64,000 nucleotides of DNA. It comes from Oscillospiraceae bacterium. GTDB taxonomy: Bacteria; Bacillota; Clostridia; Oscillospirales; Ruminococcaceae. Made by a program: the position numbers and the translations under genes. The stretch's first letter is position 1; each line of letters begins with the position of its first letter. Where the stretch lies: the NCBI GenBank assembly GCA_020024285.1, contig JAHHTZ010000006.1, positions 1 to 64,000 on the forward strand, given 5' to 3'. Shown here piece by piece: positions 41,101 through 49,984 of this stretch. The notes beneath the pieces are model-generated. The model was given only the letters and a program-made list of their open reading frames with translations. It had not been told where the DNA came from and did not search any database.

Positions 41101-42467
41101 GGATTCACAAGGGTGCTGAACGTATCGACGATCTGTCCGTCGCGGATCTTCACTGCACCGAATTCGGTGATGCGCTCGCTGGAGGCAGAAAGTCCCGTCG
41201 TTTCCAGGTCAAAGACGATGTACTCGCCCTCAAAGCCGCGCTGTGCCTTGCCCTTGACTGCCATCACCATATCGTCTACAAAGTAAGCCTCCACCCCGTA
41301 GATCATCTTGAAATCCGTCCATTTTTCGGAAAGGTACATCGCCTCAGGGAAGCCCTGACACACGCCGTGGTCCGTGATGGCGATGGCGGTATGACCCCAG
41401 TCGTGCGCCGTATTGACAAGGTCGGTCGGGGAGGACATCCCGTCCATCGTGGACATATTGGTATGAAGGTGCAGTTCCACACGCTTGACGGGTGCATCGT
41501 CCTTCTTCTTCCCCTTGGATACTTTTGTAATGGAATTGGGGCGAATGGTGACATCGTTTTCGTATTTATCGAAGGCAGCGTCACCCTGTACGAGCAGCGT
41601 ATTGCCCACCTTCAGTTCGTCGATTGCATCCTTCTTGTCGGATGCAAGGATGACCTTGAGGGTATTGGAGTTTTCATAGTCGGTGATATCGATGGAATAG
41701 ATTTCCCACTTTCCGTCCTTGGAGGTGGTGGATTCCTTGCGGATGATATCGCCCCAGACGGTGACGCGTCCGCTCTCCTGATTCACTTCCTGCAAGGAGA
41801 TGGGGCGCTCCTTGATGGGTTTTCCCATCAGGACCACTGCGGAATCCTCTACAAACGGCAAGCCCGTGCAGTCGAAGGCGAGCGGCTTTGGCGCTGCATC
41901 CTTTCGCTCCTTTTTCGGCTTGTCCTGTGCAGGAGGCAGCACTGCCGCAGCAGGCGCCGCCTCAAGCTGCTTTTGAAATTCGGGGCAATTTGTATCCATC
42001 GCCAGCACTCCGCCGAACGATACATGCACCGAGCGTCCGAACTCCTCTAAAATAAGCTGCTCCATCGCCGTATCACAGCCCGACTGATGGATCATCTCAT
42101 AGCCGCCGTGCTTGAGCTCGATGGTAAGCTCGTTGTCGCAAAGCTGCGTCTGACAGCCCTCAAAAAATCCGTTTGCAGGATAACCCTTCCTGCGCAGGGT
42201 AAAGAGAAGGCTGTCGAGGTACGATTCGCAAAACTGCTCCGGGCGATATTTCGTTAAAATGGAAAACAGGCTCAGCTCTGCCTGTTGCATCAAAAAATGT
42301 TCTACTTTGCAAAGTTTTATACGGCTGAGCAGCTCGGTCGGCTCGATGGTGACGGATACTGCGCGCTTCACGCGGTCCACATCCACCGAGCGCACTGCCG
42401 ACTGCATCAGCGCATCGGGTCCCTTTTCTTCGAGAAACGAACCAAAGACCTGTCCAAAGGTTCCCAA
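38169..42467 (-). CDS. polC: DNA polymerase III alpha subunit, Gram-positive type PolC
   Basis: 1432 aa, TTG start at 42467 with AAAGGAA upstream. The main replicative polymerase with built-in proofreading. Order: N-terminal tau-binding part, OB domain (about 230-310), PHP domain starting ELHLHTNMSTMDG (His333 and His335), an inserted DEDDh exonuclease (VFDLETTGLSASSERI, Asp420/Glu422; later AHNAEFDVSF), PHP remainder, polymerase palm with PDIDLNFSGEYQAQAHKY, a zinc finger CPNCKH/CPECG, and C-terminal fingers. Long enough to be complete. Last gene of the pyrH-to-polC run, 17 nt after ispG. Confidence 0.98.
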   Translation of the reverse strand: MGTFGQVFGSFLEEKGPDALMQSAVRSVDVDRVKRAVSVTIEPTELLSRIKLCKVEHFLMQQAELSLFSILTKYRPEQFCESYLDSLLFTLRRKGYPANGFFEGCQTQLCDNELTIELKHGGYEMIHQSGCDTAMEQLILEEFGRSVHVSFGGVLAMDTNCPEFQKQLEAAPAAAVLPPAQDKPKKERKDAAPKPLAFDCTGLPFVEDSAVVLMGKPIKERPISLQEVNQESGRVTVWGDIIRKESTTSKDGKWEIYSIDITDYENSNTLKVILASDKKDAIDELKVGNTLLVQGDAAFDKYENDVTIRPNSITKVSKGKKKDDAPVKRVELHLHTNMSTMDGMSSPTDLVNTAHDWGHTAIAITDHGVCQGFPEAMYLSEKWTDFKMIYGVEAYFVDDMVMAVKGKAQRGFEGEYIVFDLETTGLSASSERITEFGAVKIRDGQIVDTFSTLVNPKKSIPPKVVELTGITDAMVQDAPEEAQALEMWRKFCSDDAVLVAHNAEFDVSFLRQAYRRSNTEFHNTYVDTLVMARSMFPNLKNHKLDTVADYLNAGDFNHHRACDDASVLGRIFLKMMEILKADQKIDDLQSINRVLRGNDPTKLKYSHQIILVRNNTGLKNLYKLISMSHLKYFKKKPLIPKSELIQHREGLILGSACEAGELYQAILAGKSWSELCSIAKFYDYLEVQPLGNNEFMLRQGIVRSMQELIDFNKTILKLGDHLNIPVVATGDVHFLHKRDAIFRAILMAAQKYKDADEQPPLYLRTTEEMLKEFDYLPPEKAYEIVVENTNLVADWIEPVRPFPNGTFTPTIDGAEEELKQICWDNAKKMFGDPVPELVANRLSKELDSIIKHGFAVLYIIAQKLVHKSVSNGYLVGSRGSVGSSFVAIMAGISEVNPLPPHYVCPNCKHSEFFTKGEVGSGFDLPPKNCPECGTPYKRDGHDIPFETFLGFHGDKSPDIDLNFSGEYQAQAHKYTEELFGSSHVFKAGTIGAIADKTAYGYVKNYLSERDKTLHKAEENRLSIGCTGVKRTTSQHPGGMVVVPNNYEVYDFTPVQHPADDIHSDIVTTHYDFNSLHDTILKLDILGHDVPTLYKHLEDLTGTDVNDADTSDPLVYSLFTSPEALGVTAEQIMCETGTLAIPEMGTPFVRQMLLDCKPQKFSDLLQISGLSHGTDVWLGNAQDLIKSGQCTISEVIGTRDSIMLYLIYHGVDPSMSFKIMEIVRKGKATKALTPEHIQAMKEHDVPQWYIDSCFKIKYMFPKAHAAAYVIAAIRLCWYKIHYPLAFYAALFTVRGEDFDAQTVMKGKDMVKYKMQELKSKGQDATDKEKKQYDALHIAYEMLQRGFEFLPVDLYRSHSLRYLIEDGKIRLPFVSLKGVGETAANSIYEAAQKGEFISQDELISSGGVSRSIVEMLKECGALGDMPESSQMSLF

Positions 42468-42484
42468 ATTCTCACATTCCTTTC

Positions 42485-43543
42485 TTATGTATCAAGCTGC
42501 ATCCGGTCGATTTCTTTGAGCAGTTCCTCCAGCAGATTTTCTTCGGGAACCTTTCGCAGGATCTCCCCTTTCTTGAAAAGCAGTCCGCAGCCGTCGCCGC
42601 CTGCAATGCCAATATCCGCTTCGCGCGCTTCCCCCGGTCCGTTGACGATGCAGCCCATCACTGCAACGGTGAGGTTCTTCGGGCAGTCGCGCAGCGCATC
42701 CTCCACGCGCCCTGCAAGGGAGATGAGATCGATCTTCGTCCTTCCGCACGTCGGGCAGGAAACGACGTTGATGCCGCTTTGATGCAGCCCAATCGCTTTG
42801 AGGATATCCTTTGCCGCCGCGATCTCCTCCACGGGGTCTGCCGTCAGGGAAACACGGATGGTGTCCCCGATGCCGTCGCACAAAAGCGAGCCGATGCCCA
42901 CTGCCGATTTGATGAGCCCCATGCGCGCGGTACCTGCCTCGGTGACACCCAGGTGCAGCGGATAGCTGCACTGCTGTGCCGCAAGGCGGTAGGCTTCGAT
43001 CATCGTTGCGACGTTGGAGGATTTGATGGAGATGGCGATTTGATCGTAGTCAAACCGTTCAATAAGGTGCACATGATAGAGCGCACTCTCCACCAGAGCC
43101 TGCGCCGTCGGAGCGCCGTATTTTGCCAGGATATGCTTTTCGAGGGAGCCGCTGTTGACCCCCACCCGAATGGGAACACCGTGCAGGCGGCATGCATCCA
43201 CCACCTGCTTTACACGGCTGTCGTCCCCGATGTTGCCGGGATTGATGCGGATCTTGTCGATCCCTGCTGCCACTGATTCGAGCGCAAGGCGATAGTCGAA
43301 GTGGATGTCTGCCACCACTGGCATTGCTACCGCTTCTTTGAGCTTCGGGATCAGCCCGACCGCCTCCTTGTTCGGGATGGCTGCACGGATGATCTGACAG
43401 CCTGCCGCTTCCAGACGCTTTGCCTGTGCCACGCTCCCCTCCCAGTCCTCTGCCGGAGTATTGAGCATGGACTGGATGGACACGGGGGAATCTCCGCCTA
43501 TTTTCACGCTCCCCACCTGTATTTGCAACGACCTTCTTTTCAT
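42485..43543 (-). CDS. ispG: 4-hydroxy-3-methylbut-2-enyl diphosphate synthase IspG
   Basis: 352 aa. Iron-sulfur enzyme of the MEP pathway, making HMBPP from MEcPP. TIM-barrel part: QSMLNTPAEDWEGSVAQAKR, DIHFDYRLALESVAAGIDKI, RVGVNSGSLEK. Cluster ligands: Cys in VVSCPTCGRTKIDL (C-x2-C) and the later GCIVNGPGEAREADIGIAGG region. Start ATG has AAAGGAGG. Between rseP and polC; with dxr it supplies isoprenoid precursors for UppS, encoded upstream in the same run. Confidence 0.97.
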   Translation of the reverse strand: MKRRSLQIQVGSVKIGGDSPVSIQSMLNTPAEDWEGSVAQAKRLEAAGCQIIRAAIPNKEAVGLIPKLKEAVAMPVVADIHFDYRLALESVAAGIDKIRINPGNIGDDSRVKQVVDACRLHGVPIRVGVNSGSLEKHILAKYGAPTAQALVESALYHVHLIERFDYDQIAISIKSSNVATMIEAYRLAAQQCSYPLHLGVTEAGTARMGLIKSAVGIGSLLCDGIGDTIRVSLTADPVEEIAAAKDILKAIGLHQSGINVVSCPTCGRTKIDLISLAGRVEDALRDCPKNLTVAVMGCIVNGPGEAREADIGIAGGDGCGLLFKKGEILRKVPEENLLEELLKEIDRMQLDT

Positions 43544-43560
43544 GCTTCTGCCTCCTTTCC

Positions 43561-44592
43561 CTATCCTCGGATCAATCTCATAATATCGTTAAAGGTAACA
43601 AAGATCATCAGACCAATCAAAAGTGCCATGCCTGCCGCATGGACATAGCCCTCGTACTTCGGAGGGACCGGTTTGCCGCGCACAGCTTCGATGAGCAAAA
43701 ATGCAAGGCGTCCGCCGTCCAGCGCCGGAAGCGGCAGAAGATTGAACACCCCGATGTTGATGCTGATGAAAGCGATCATCATCATGAGCTGATTTGCCCC
43801 CATCGATGCCGCATCCCCGATGGCGCCGCTGACCCCGATCGGACCTGCCAGCTGGTTCATCTTGTACTGCCCTGTCACGAGCTTTACGAAGGAACGTCCC
43901 ACCTCTTTCACCACGCCGGTGGTCATGAACCAGGCTTCTTTGAAGGTGTTCCCGATATTTTTATCCACGCCTGCCACCTTAAAGTCCATGTTGACAACGT
44001 AGATCCCTTCTTCGGCTTCCTCCACCCGAAACGGAACGTCTTTGAGCGTCATGACCTGCCCGTTTCGGCGCACGGTAAGCTCCACAGGGTCCTTGCCGAC
44101 GTTGATAAATTCAAACAGGATATCGTTTGCGATATGCACCCGCGAGCCGTTCACCTTGAGGATTTCATCTCCTACCTGAAGCACCTGAGCGCTCTGCGCA
44201 TCCGGTTCAAACTGTGCCACCTTCGTGGTGGAAACAAGGTCCTGACGCGATACGATCACCAGCATCAGGATAAAGCCCATCAAAAGATTCATAAATGCAC
44301 CGGCAGAAACAAACAAGATCCTCTGCCACACCTTTTTGTTGCACAGGGCTTTCGAGTCGTCGCTGTCCTCGTCCTCCCCCTCAACTGCCACAAAGCCGCC
44401 GATCGGGAACAGGCGAAGGGCATATTTTGTTTCCCCCTTCTGCCTGTGGAAAATGGTGGGACCCATCCCGATGGCAAACTCATGCACCCGAACACCGCAC
44501 GCCTTTGCCAGCGTAAAATGTCCCAGCTCATGGATGAAAATAATAAACCCGAACATCAAAACAACAAATACGATCATCAAAACATGCATCAT
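43561..44592 (-). CDS. rseP: Site-2 intramembrane metalloprotease RseP
   Basis: 343 aa. Zinc protease that cuts membrane-embedded anti-sigma factors and signal peptides. Active-site helix FIIFIHELGHFTLAKA gives HExxH at about 21-25; the third ligand is in the C-terminal FNLLPLPALDGGRLAFLL. A PDZ domain sits between (VLQVGDEILKVNGSRVHIAN, about 145-190). Four membrane segments in all. One of the two first ATG codons is the start, after GTGAGAGG. Classic dxr-rseP neighbour pair. Confidence 0.96.
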   Translation of the reverse strand: MMHVLMIVFVVLMFGFIIFIHELGHFTLAKACGVRVHEFAIGMGPTIFHRQKGETKYALRLFPIGGFVAVEGEDEDSDDSKALCNKKVWQRILFVSAGAFMNLLMGFILMLVIVSRQDLVSTTKVAQFEPDAQSAQVLQVGDEILKVNGSRVHIANDILFEFINVGKDPVELTVRRNGQVMTLKDVPFRVEEAEEGIYVVNMDFKVAGVDKNIGNTFKEAWFMTTGVVKEVGRSFVKLVTGQYKMNQLAGPIGVSGAIGDAASMGANQLMMMIAFISINIGVFNLLPLPALDGGRLAFLLIEAVRGKPVPPKYEGYVHAAGMALLIGLMIFVTFNDIMRLIRG

Positions 44593-44617
44593 CCTCTCAC
44601 ATTGATTTTTGGGAGGA

Positions 44618-45760
44618 TCAGGAGAACATCTGACGCACGAACGCCCGCACTTCCCGATCCTGCTCCAATACTTCTTCTACTGTTTCATAGTCTGACGCTG
44701 CAAAATGCTCCATTGCACGATGCACCGCCAGAAAAATATCGAGATACCCGATTTTTCCCGCAAGGAAAAGCTCCACCGCCTGCTCGTTTGCGGCGTTAAA
44801 GATGCACGGGCACAGTCCGCCCCGTTTTGCCGCCTCGATGCCGTCCGCAAGGCAGGTAAAGGTTTCCACATCGGGACGTTCAAATGTTAGCGACGGGCAA
44901 GACAGCAGATCGAGCCGCTTTGCCGGCGAATCCATACGCTGAGGCCACGTCAGGGCATACTGAATCGGGATGCGCATATCGGGCGCCCCCATCTGAGCCA
45001 TCACGGAGCCGTCCACATATTCCACCATCGAGTGGATGATGCTCTGACGATGTACCACCACGTCGATTTTTTCGGGTGGCAGAGAAAAGAGCCACATCGC
45101 TTCGATGAATTCGAGCGCCTTGTTTGCAAGCGTGGAGGAATCGATGGTGATTTTTGCCCCCATCGACCAGTTTGGATGGCACAGCGCCTGCTCCTTTGTG
45201 ACGGTTTGAAGCTCCTCCCGTGTTTTTCCGAAGAAGGGACCGCCCGATGCTGTGATGATGAGGCGTTCCACCTGTTCTATATGATTTCCCTGAAGGCATT
45301 GGAATATTGCAGAATGTTCGCTGTCGATGGGAACTAAGGTCTTATTTTTTTCTTTTGCAAGGCATGTGACGAGTTTTCCCCCTGCGACAAGCGTTTCCTT
45401 GTTCGCCAGCGCAACATCGTTTCCTGCTTTTAACGCATGGAGCGTCGGCAGCAGTCCGAGGACGCCCATCAGTGCATTGATGATGACATCCTGTGTGTCG
45501 TCCTTCGCTGCCTCCAAAAGAGCCGAAAAGCCCGCCTCCACCGAAACTGCGGTGTCTTTGAGCGATGCCCGAAGCTGTGCCGCGGCACCTTCGTCCGTGA
45601 CGATCACCTTTTTGGGAGAGTAACGGCGCGCCTGCTTTTCCAAGAGGGCAATATTTTTATGGGCGCACAGGGTATGGACCGAATACCCTGCTTTCTCGCA
45701 GACGTCGAGGCTCTGTGTCCCGATCGAGCCGGTCGAGCCGAAAATACTGACATTCTTCAT
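44618..45760 (-). CDS. dxr: 1-deoxy-D-xylulose 5-phosphate reductoisomerase
   Basis: 380 aa from ATG 45760 (MKNVSIFGSTGSIGTQSLDV), preceded by AAAGGA. Second enzyme of the MEP pathway, NADPH dependent. N-terminal Rossmann loop GSTGSIGTQSL (8-18), NADPH and metal site LVPIDSEHSAIFQCLQG, catalytic-loop region ITASGGPFFGKTREEL, and NWSMGAKITIDSSTLANKAL. Follows cdsA by 64 nt. Confidence 0.97.
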   Translation of the reverse strand: MKNVSIFGSTGSIGTQSLDVCEKAGYSVHTLCAHKNIALLEKQARRYSPKKVIVTDEGAAAQLRASLKDTAVSVEAGFSALLEAAKDDTQDVIINALMGVLGLLPTLHALKAGNDVALANKETLVAGGKLVTCLAKEKNKTLVPIDSEHSAIFQCLQGNHIEQVERLIITASGGPFFGKTREELQTVTKEQALCHPNWSMGAKITIDSSTLANKALEFIEAMWLFSLPPEKIDVVVHRQSIIHSMVEYVDGSVMAQMGAPDMRIPIQYALTWPQRMDSPAKRLDLLSCPSLTFERPDVETFTCLADGIEAAKRGGLCPCIFNAANEQAVELFLAGKIGYLDIFLAVHRAMEHFAASDYETVEEVLEQDREVRAFVRQMFS

Positions 45761-45824
45761 CCTACCATGTCCTTTCAAAACAACGGGGAGGTCACCAAGC
45801 GATGACCTCCCCCTTTCACATTCG

Positions 45825-46652
45825 TTACGCAATTTTTACAATGGGCATCAGCTGCACAAGCCCCCACATGAGGGGAGCCACAAACAGCAGACTGTCAAAG
45901 CGGTCGAGCACGCCGCCGTGTCCCGGCATGATGTTGCCAAAGTCCTTGATGCCAAACTGCCGCTTCACAAGCGAAGCGGAAAGATCACCGATCATGCTTG
46001 CAATCGATACGATCAGCGCGATCACAGCAAGATTTTGATACTGCACTGTGTACCCCGTTGTGAGCTGTGCGAATACCCAGCCGCACAGCAGCATCATCAG
46101 GATGCACACCACAACACCACCCACGGCGCCCTCCCATGTTTTATGGGGGCTGATAACCGGTGTCATCTTATGCTTTCCGATCGAACATCCCACAAAATAC
46201 GCTCCGCTGTCGGTGAACCATGCACCACCCAGTGCAAGGATCAGGTAAAACAGCCCCAGCGTCGGACCGTAGGCATCGCGAAGGTACACAACCGAGGTAA
46301 GAGACAGCGGGATACCAAGGCTCACAAGAAAGGTAAGTCCCACCTGCTCCACCCGTGTGGTATTGTGCGTTGCAAGGAGGATGCACAGCAAGATCCCGAT
46401 GTAAGGCAGGATCACCATAGGAAGCAGATCCATCTCCTGAGAGCGCGGAATAAAGGGGATGATGGCTGCCACAAGGTATGCCGCAGCAGCAAGGTATCGG
46501 TTTTGGTTGATTTTGGTTGCCCCAAAAAATTCGTGCAAAGCGATCACTGCAATGACACTGACCACTCCGTTAAAAACAGCTGTTTCGAGAAAAATCAGCA
46601 CAACTGCCAAAATAACCAGCCCGGCAAGCGCAGAAATCAGTCGCTGCTTCAC
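45825..46652 (-). CDS. cdsA: Phosphatidate cytidylyltransferase
   Basis: 275 aa from GTG 46652 (KQRLISALAGLVILAVVLIF), with GGAG 8 nt upstream; the open frame from 46823 overlaps uppS and is not used. Makes CDP-diacylglycerol from phosphatidic acid and CTP. Eight or so membrane segments. The family signature near the C-terminus is complete: ASLVKRQFGIKDFGNIMPGH then GGVLDRFDSLLF, with the metal-binding Asp residues. Sits between uppS and dxr. Confidence 0.96.
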   Translation of the reverse strand: MKQRLISALAGLVILAVVLIFLETAVFNGVVSVIAVIALHEFFGATKINQNRYLAAAAYLVAAIIPFIPRSQEMDLLPMVILPYIGILLCILLATHNTTRVEQVGLTFLVSLGIPLSLTSVVYLRDAYGPTLGLFYLILALGGAWFTDSGAYFVGCSIGKHKMTPVISPHKTWEGAVGGVVVCILMMLLCGWVFAQLTTGYTVQYQNLAVIALIVSIASMIGDLSASLVKRQFGIKDFGNIMPGHGGVLDRFDSLLFVAPLMWGLVQLMPIVKIA

Positions 46653-46738
46653 ATCATTCACTCCATTCTTCCCATCAAACGACGGTCTTTCCTGTATGCC
46701 GTCGATCCTGACATACGATATATCTATATGCGCTGATT

Positions 46739-47452
46739 TTATGATACAGCACCAAAACGACGATTGCGCATCGCGTATTGCCTGAGTGCTTCGTCCAGCT
46801 CTTTTTCTCCGAAATCGGGCCACAATACATCCATAAACACAAACTCGGAATAGGCTGCCTGCCAGATCATAAAGTTTGACAGACGCAGCTCCCCGCTGGG
46901 GCGGATGATAAGGTCGGGGTCCGGCTGCCCTGCCGTATAAAGGCTTTGGCTCACTTGTTCCTCGTCGATCTCCTCCGCACGCAGCGTGCCCTCGTTCACC
47001 TTCTGGATCAGGCTGCGTATCCCATGCACCAGTTCGTCCCGACCGCCGTAGTTGAGTGCGATGTTGACGGTGATGCCGGTGCGGTGCTTGCTTTGTTCCT
47101 CCAATTTACAGATCTTTTCCTTGAGCTCCGGAGCAAAGGGGGCGATATCCCCCAATACTTTTACGCAAATGTCCTTATTTTCTTCTTCATGCTCAAATGC
47201 TTCATCAAGGTATTCACCCAGCAGATTCATGATGGCATCCACCTCTTTTTGGGGACGCTTCCAGTTTTCTGTCGAAAACGCATAGACGGTCACATAGGGG
47301 ATCTTGCGCTTGAGGCAGTTTTCGACCAGCCTGCGAAAGGCCTTTGCCCCTGCTTTATGCCCGAAGGTCCGGGGCATGCCGCGCTTGGCAGCCCATCTGC
47401 CGTTTCCGTCCATGATGACCCCGATATGCCGGGGAATCGCTGTTTTTTCCAT
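46739..47452 (-). CDS. uppS: Isoprenyl transferase (undecaprenyl diphosphate synthase)
   Basis: 237 aa. Cis-prenyl transferase that makes the C55 lipid carrier for peptidoglycan (used by MraY and MurG). Signature HIGVIMDGNGRWAAKRGMPR with the catalytic Asp, GHKAGAKAFRRLVENC, VYAFSTENWKRPQKEVDAIM and the C-terminal RPSGELRLSNFMIWQAAYSE. Full family length. Between frr and cdsA. Confidence 0.97.
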   Translation of the reverse strand: MEKTAIPRHIGVIMDGNGRWAAKRGMPRTFGHKAGAKAFRRLVENCLKRKIPYVTVYAFSTENWKRPQKEVDAIMNLLGEYLDEAFEHEEENKDICVKVLGDIAPFAPELKEKICKLEEQSKHRTGITVNIALNYGGRDELVHGIRSLIQKVNEGTLRAEEIDEEQVSQSLYTAGQPDPDLIIRPSGELRLSNFMIWQAAYSEFVFMDVLWPDFGEKELDEALRQYAMRNRRFGAVS

Positions 47453-47510
47453 TGCGCTCCGCCTCTTCCAAGAGAGGGTCCCCTAAAATCAGAGGACCCC
47501 TTTTTGTGTA

Positions 47511-48065
47511 TTACAGGGAAAGAACTTCTTCTTCCTTCTCTTTTACCAATTTGTCGATGGTTTTTACATATTTATCGGTAACGTCCTGGATCTCCTTCTC
47601 GCCGTCCTTCTGCTCGTCCTCGGTGATTTCGTTTGCCTTTTTCTGTGCCTTGAGCTGATCTACAAAGTCGCGGCGGATGTTGCGGATGGCAACCTTTGCT
47701 TCCTCGCCCATCTTGCTTACTTTTTTGCACAGATCTTTACGGCGTTCCTCGGTTGGTGCAGGGAAGACAAGGCGGATGATGCTGCCGTCATCGATTGGGT
47801 TGATGCCGATGTCAGAAGCCTGGATCGCCTTTGTGATTTCCTTGAGGCTTGCTTTGTCCCAAGGCTGGATGGTCAGAGTGCGTGCATCTGCCACGTTGAT
47901 TGCTGCCATCTGCTGGATTGGGGTTGGAGCTCCGTAGTATTCCACTGTCACGCGCTCAAGAAGAGCAGGATTTGCACGTCCTGCATTGATGGAACGAAAC
48001 TCATGCTCCAATGACTGGATGGTTTTGTCCATTCTGCCGTTGATTTCTTTCAGGTATTCTTTCAT
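47511..48065 (-). CDS. frr: Ribosome recycling factor
   Basis: 184 aa. Splits post-termination ribosomes with EF-G. The elongated helical domain and small beta domain are recognised in LEHEFRSINAGRANPALLER, VTVEYYGAPTPIQQMAAINV, LTIQPWDKASLKEITKAIQA and the C-terminal helix region KKVSKMGEEAKVAIRNIRRD. Between pyrH and uppS, the usual order in Firmicutes. Start ATG has GGGAGGAAAA. Confidence 0.98.
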   Translation of the reverse strand: MKEYLKEINGRMDKTIQSLEHEFRSINAGRANPALLERVTVEYYGAPTPIQQMAAINVADARTLTIQPWDKASLKEITKAIQASDIGINPIDDGSIIRLVFPAPTEERRKDLCKKVSKMGEEAKVAIRNIRRDFVDQLKAQKKANEITEDEQKDGEKEIQDVTDKYVKTIDKLVKEKEEEVLSL

Positions 48066-48098
48066 AGAATTTTCCTCCCATTCTTATTTCGATCTATG

Positions 48099-48821
48099 TT
48101 ACGCCTTAAATTCTTCTTTGGAAACCTTTGTTCCAACGTCCTCTCCCTTTGCCACACGGACGATATTATACGGATTATCGAGGCTGAATACCACAACCGG
48201 GATATCGTTGTCGCTGCACATGGAGAATGCGGTCATATCCATTACATTCAGGTGATCGTTGATCACCTGCTTAAAGGAAATCTTATCATAGCGTTTGGCA
48301 TCGCTGTTCTGATTGGGGTCGCTGTCGTAAACGCCGTCCACGAGGGTCGCCTTGAGGATAGCATCTGCACCGATCTCCGCTGCACGAAGTGCAGCCGCTG
48401 TATCGGTGGAGAAAAACGGGTTTCCTGTGCCGCAGCCAAACACGACGATGCGTCCCTTTTCGAGGTGGCGAACTGCCTTGTTGCGGATATACGGTTCTGC
48501 GATCTGCTGCATGGAGATCGCACTCTGAACGCGGACATCACAGCCGAGCTGTTCGAGGGAATCCGCCAGAGCCAGCGCATTCATCACGGTAGCAAGCATC
48601 CCCATATGGTCTGCACGGGTGCGCTCCATCTTCGTGCTGGAACGTCCGCGCCAGAAGTTTCCTCCGCCCACCACAATGGCGATCTCCACGCCGAGATCAT
48701 GACATTTCTTTATATTCCGGCAGATTTCGAGGACTCTGTCATAGTCCAAACCTGTTTTTTTATCACCTGCAAGTGCTTCGCCGCTGAGTTTAAGCAAAAT
48801 TCTTCGATATGCAAGGCTCAT
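48099..48821 (-). CDS. pyrH: UMP kinase
   Basis: 240 aa from ATG 48821 (MSLAYRRILLKLSGEALAGD), with AAGGGAGTG upstream; a longer frame to 48866 runs through the leader hairpin. Phosphorylates UMP to UDP for RNA and cell-wall sugar nucleotides. Amino-acid-kinase fold with IAIVVGGGNFWRGRSSTKME, VFGCGTGNPFFSTDTAAALR and the C-terminal GTKVSKEEF. First gene of the pyrH-frr-uppS-cdsA-dxr-rseP-ispG-polC run, with its own promoter at 48880-48908. Confidence 0.97.
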   Translation of the reverse strand: MSLAYRRILLKLSGEALAGDKKTGLDYDRVLEICRNIKKCHDLGVEIAIVVGGGNFWRGRSSTKMERTRADHMGMLATVMNALALADSLEQLGCDVRVQSAISMQQIAEPYIRNKAVRHLEKGRIVVFGCGTGNPFFSTDTAAALRAAEIGADAILKATLVDGVYDSDPNQNSDAKRYDKISFKQVINDHLNVMDMTAFSMCSDNDIPVVVFSLDNPYNIVRVAKGEDVGTKVSKEEFKA

Positions 48822-48845
48822 CTCATCCACTCCCTTAATCATTTT

Positions 48846-48868
48846 TGTGTCCAGAAAAGGGGACACAA
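48846..48868 (-). promoter_or_regulatory. pyrH 5' leader hairpin
   Basis: TTGTGTCC / GGACACAA arms around an 8-nt loop (CCTTTTCT), located between the predicted start site (about 48873) and the ribosome site. No T run after it, so not a terminator. Confidence 0.55.
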
Positions 48869-48879
48869 TATCCCTATCT

Positions 48880-48908
48880 ATTTTACAATACCCTCCGAAA
48901 TCTGTAAA
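48880..48908 (-). promoter_or_regulatory. Sigma-A promoter of the pyrH run
   Basis: TTTACA (48908-48903), 17-nt spacer, TAAAAT (48885-48880) on the minus strand. Confidence 0.8.
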
Positions 48909-48973
48909 CCCTTTATTCGATATAATGATTCGTTTTGGACAAAGTTTGCAATTTCGTAATGAGTTTTGCGCAG

Positions 48974-49012
48974 AAAAAATCCCTGAACGATCAAGCGATG
49001 TTCAGGGATTTT
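48974..49012 (-). terminator. Terminator of rpsB-tsf
   Basis: AAATCCCTGAAC / GTTCAGGGATTT stem followed by TTTTT on the minus strand, 14 nt after the tsf stop. Confidence 0.92.
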
Positions 49013-49025
49013 AGGTGACATGAAA

Positions 49026-49931
49026 TTATTTCATCATGCTTGCAACTTCGTCTGCGAAGTTGTCTTCTTTTTTCTCGATGCCTTCGCCTTTTTCCAGACG
49101 TGCAAAGGAAACGATCTCCAGCTTGCCGCCGAGTTCTTTTGCTTTTGCATCAACGTATTTCTTCACGGTCAGCTCGTTGTCTTTGATAAAGAGCTGGTCG
49201 AGCAGGCAGTTTTCTTTGTAGAATTTCTGGATTCTGCCGGCAACCATTTTTTCAGCGATTGCTTCTGGTTTGCCTTCGTTCATTGCCTGAACCTTGAGGA
49301 TCTCTTTTTCTTTTTCGATTACTTCAGCAGGAACTTCGCTCTCGTTGAGGTAGCCAGGGTTTGCAGCAGCAACCTGCATTGCAACGTCGTGGCCAACTTC
49401 AGCATAAGCTGCACTGTCGAGGTCGGTATCAAATTTTACGAGAACGCCGATTGCGCCGCCGCCGTGTACATAGGATGCAACAGCACCTTCGTAACGAACG
49501 AAGCGTCTGATCTTCATGTTCTCACCGATTTTCTGGATCTTCTCGGTAACGAGCTGAGCAACGGTCATATCGGTGCCGGATGCTTTCATTTCCTGAAGAG
49601 CATCCACGTCTGCCGGGTTCTGGTCGATGATGGTCTGAGCAACAGCGGTAACCATATCCTGGAATTCGGTATTTTTTGCAACGAAGTCGGTTTCAGCGTT
49701 TACTTCAACCACTACGCCAACTTTTTTCGCATCGTCAACGAGTACTTTTACCATACCCTCAGCAGCTACACGGCCGGCTTTTTTAGCAGCGGTAGCAAGA
49801 CCTTTTTCTCTGAGGAGCTCGATTGCTTTTTCACGGTCGCCGTCAGCCTGAGTGAGTGCTTTTTTGCAGTCCATCATGCCGCAGCCGGTTACTTCACGAA
49901 GTTCTTTTACGTCCTGAGCGGTAAATGCCAT
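49026..49931 (-). CDS. tsf: Elongation factor Ts
   Basis: 301 aa from ATG 49931 (MAFTAQDVKELREVTGCGMM), with GGAGG upstream. Exchanges GDP for GTP on EF-Tu. N-terminal UBA-like domain with the signature LREVTGCGMMDCKKALTQAD; core EVNAETDFVAKNTEFQDMV carries the TDF contact with EF-Tu; the second core repeat follows (VGHDVAMQVAAANPGYLNES). Second gene after rpsB, 53 nt apart, ending at a strong terminator. Confidence 0.98.
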   Translation of the reverse strand: MAFTAQDVKELREVTGCGMMDCKKALTQADGDREKAIELLREKGLATAAKKAGRVAAEGMVKVLVDDAKKVGVVVEVNAETDFVAKNTEFQDMVTAVAQTIIDQNPADVDALQEMKASGTDMTVAQLVTEKIQKIGENMKIRRFVRYEGAVASYVHGGGAIGVLVKFDTDLDSAAYAEVGHDVAMQVAAANPGYLNESEVPAEVIEKEKEILKVQAMNEGKPEAIAEKMVAGRIQKFYKENCLLDQLFIKDNELTVKKYVDAKAKELGGKLEIVSFARLEKGEGIEKKEDNFADEVASMMK

Positions 49932-49984
49932 CTTATATTCCTCCAATACTGTGATTAACTTGTATGCTTATATCCCGATCGGAA

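Noticed and set aside
38628..42050. 1140-codon open frame on the plus strand opposite polC
   Set aside because: Mirror frame of polC produced by biased third codon positions; no ribosome site, no recognisable protein pattern, and PolC motifs on the other strand are complete.
46653..46823. N-terminal extension of cdsA
   Set aside because: Overlaps the 3' end of uppS and lacks membrane-protein character; GTG 46652 has a well-spaced GGAG.
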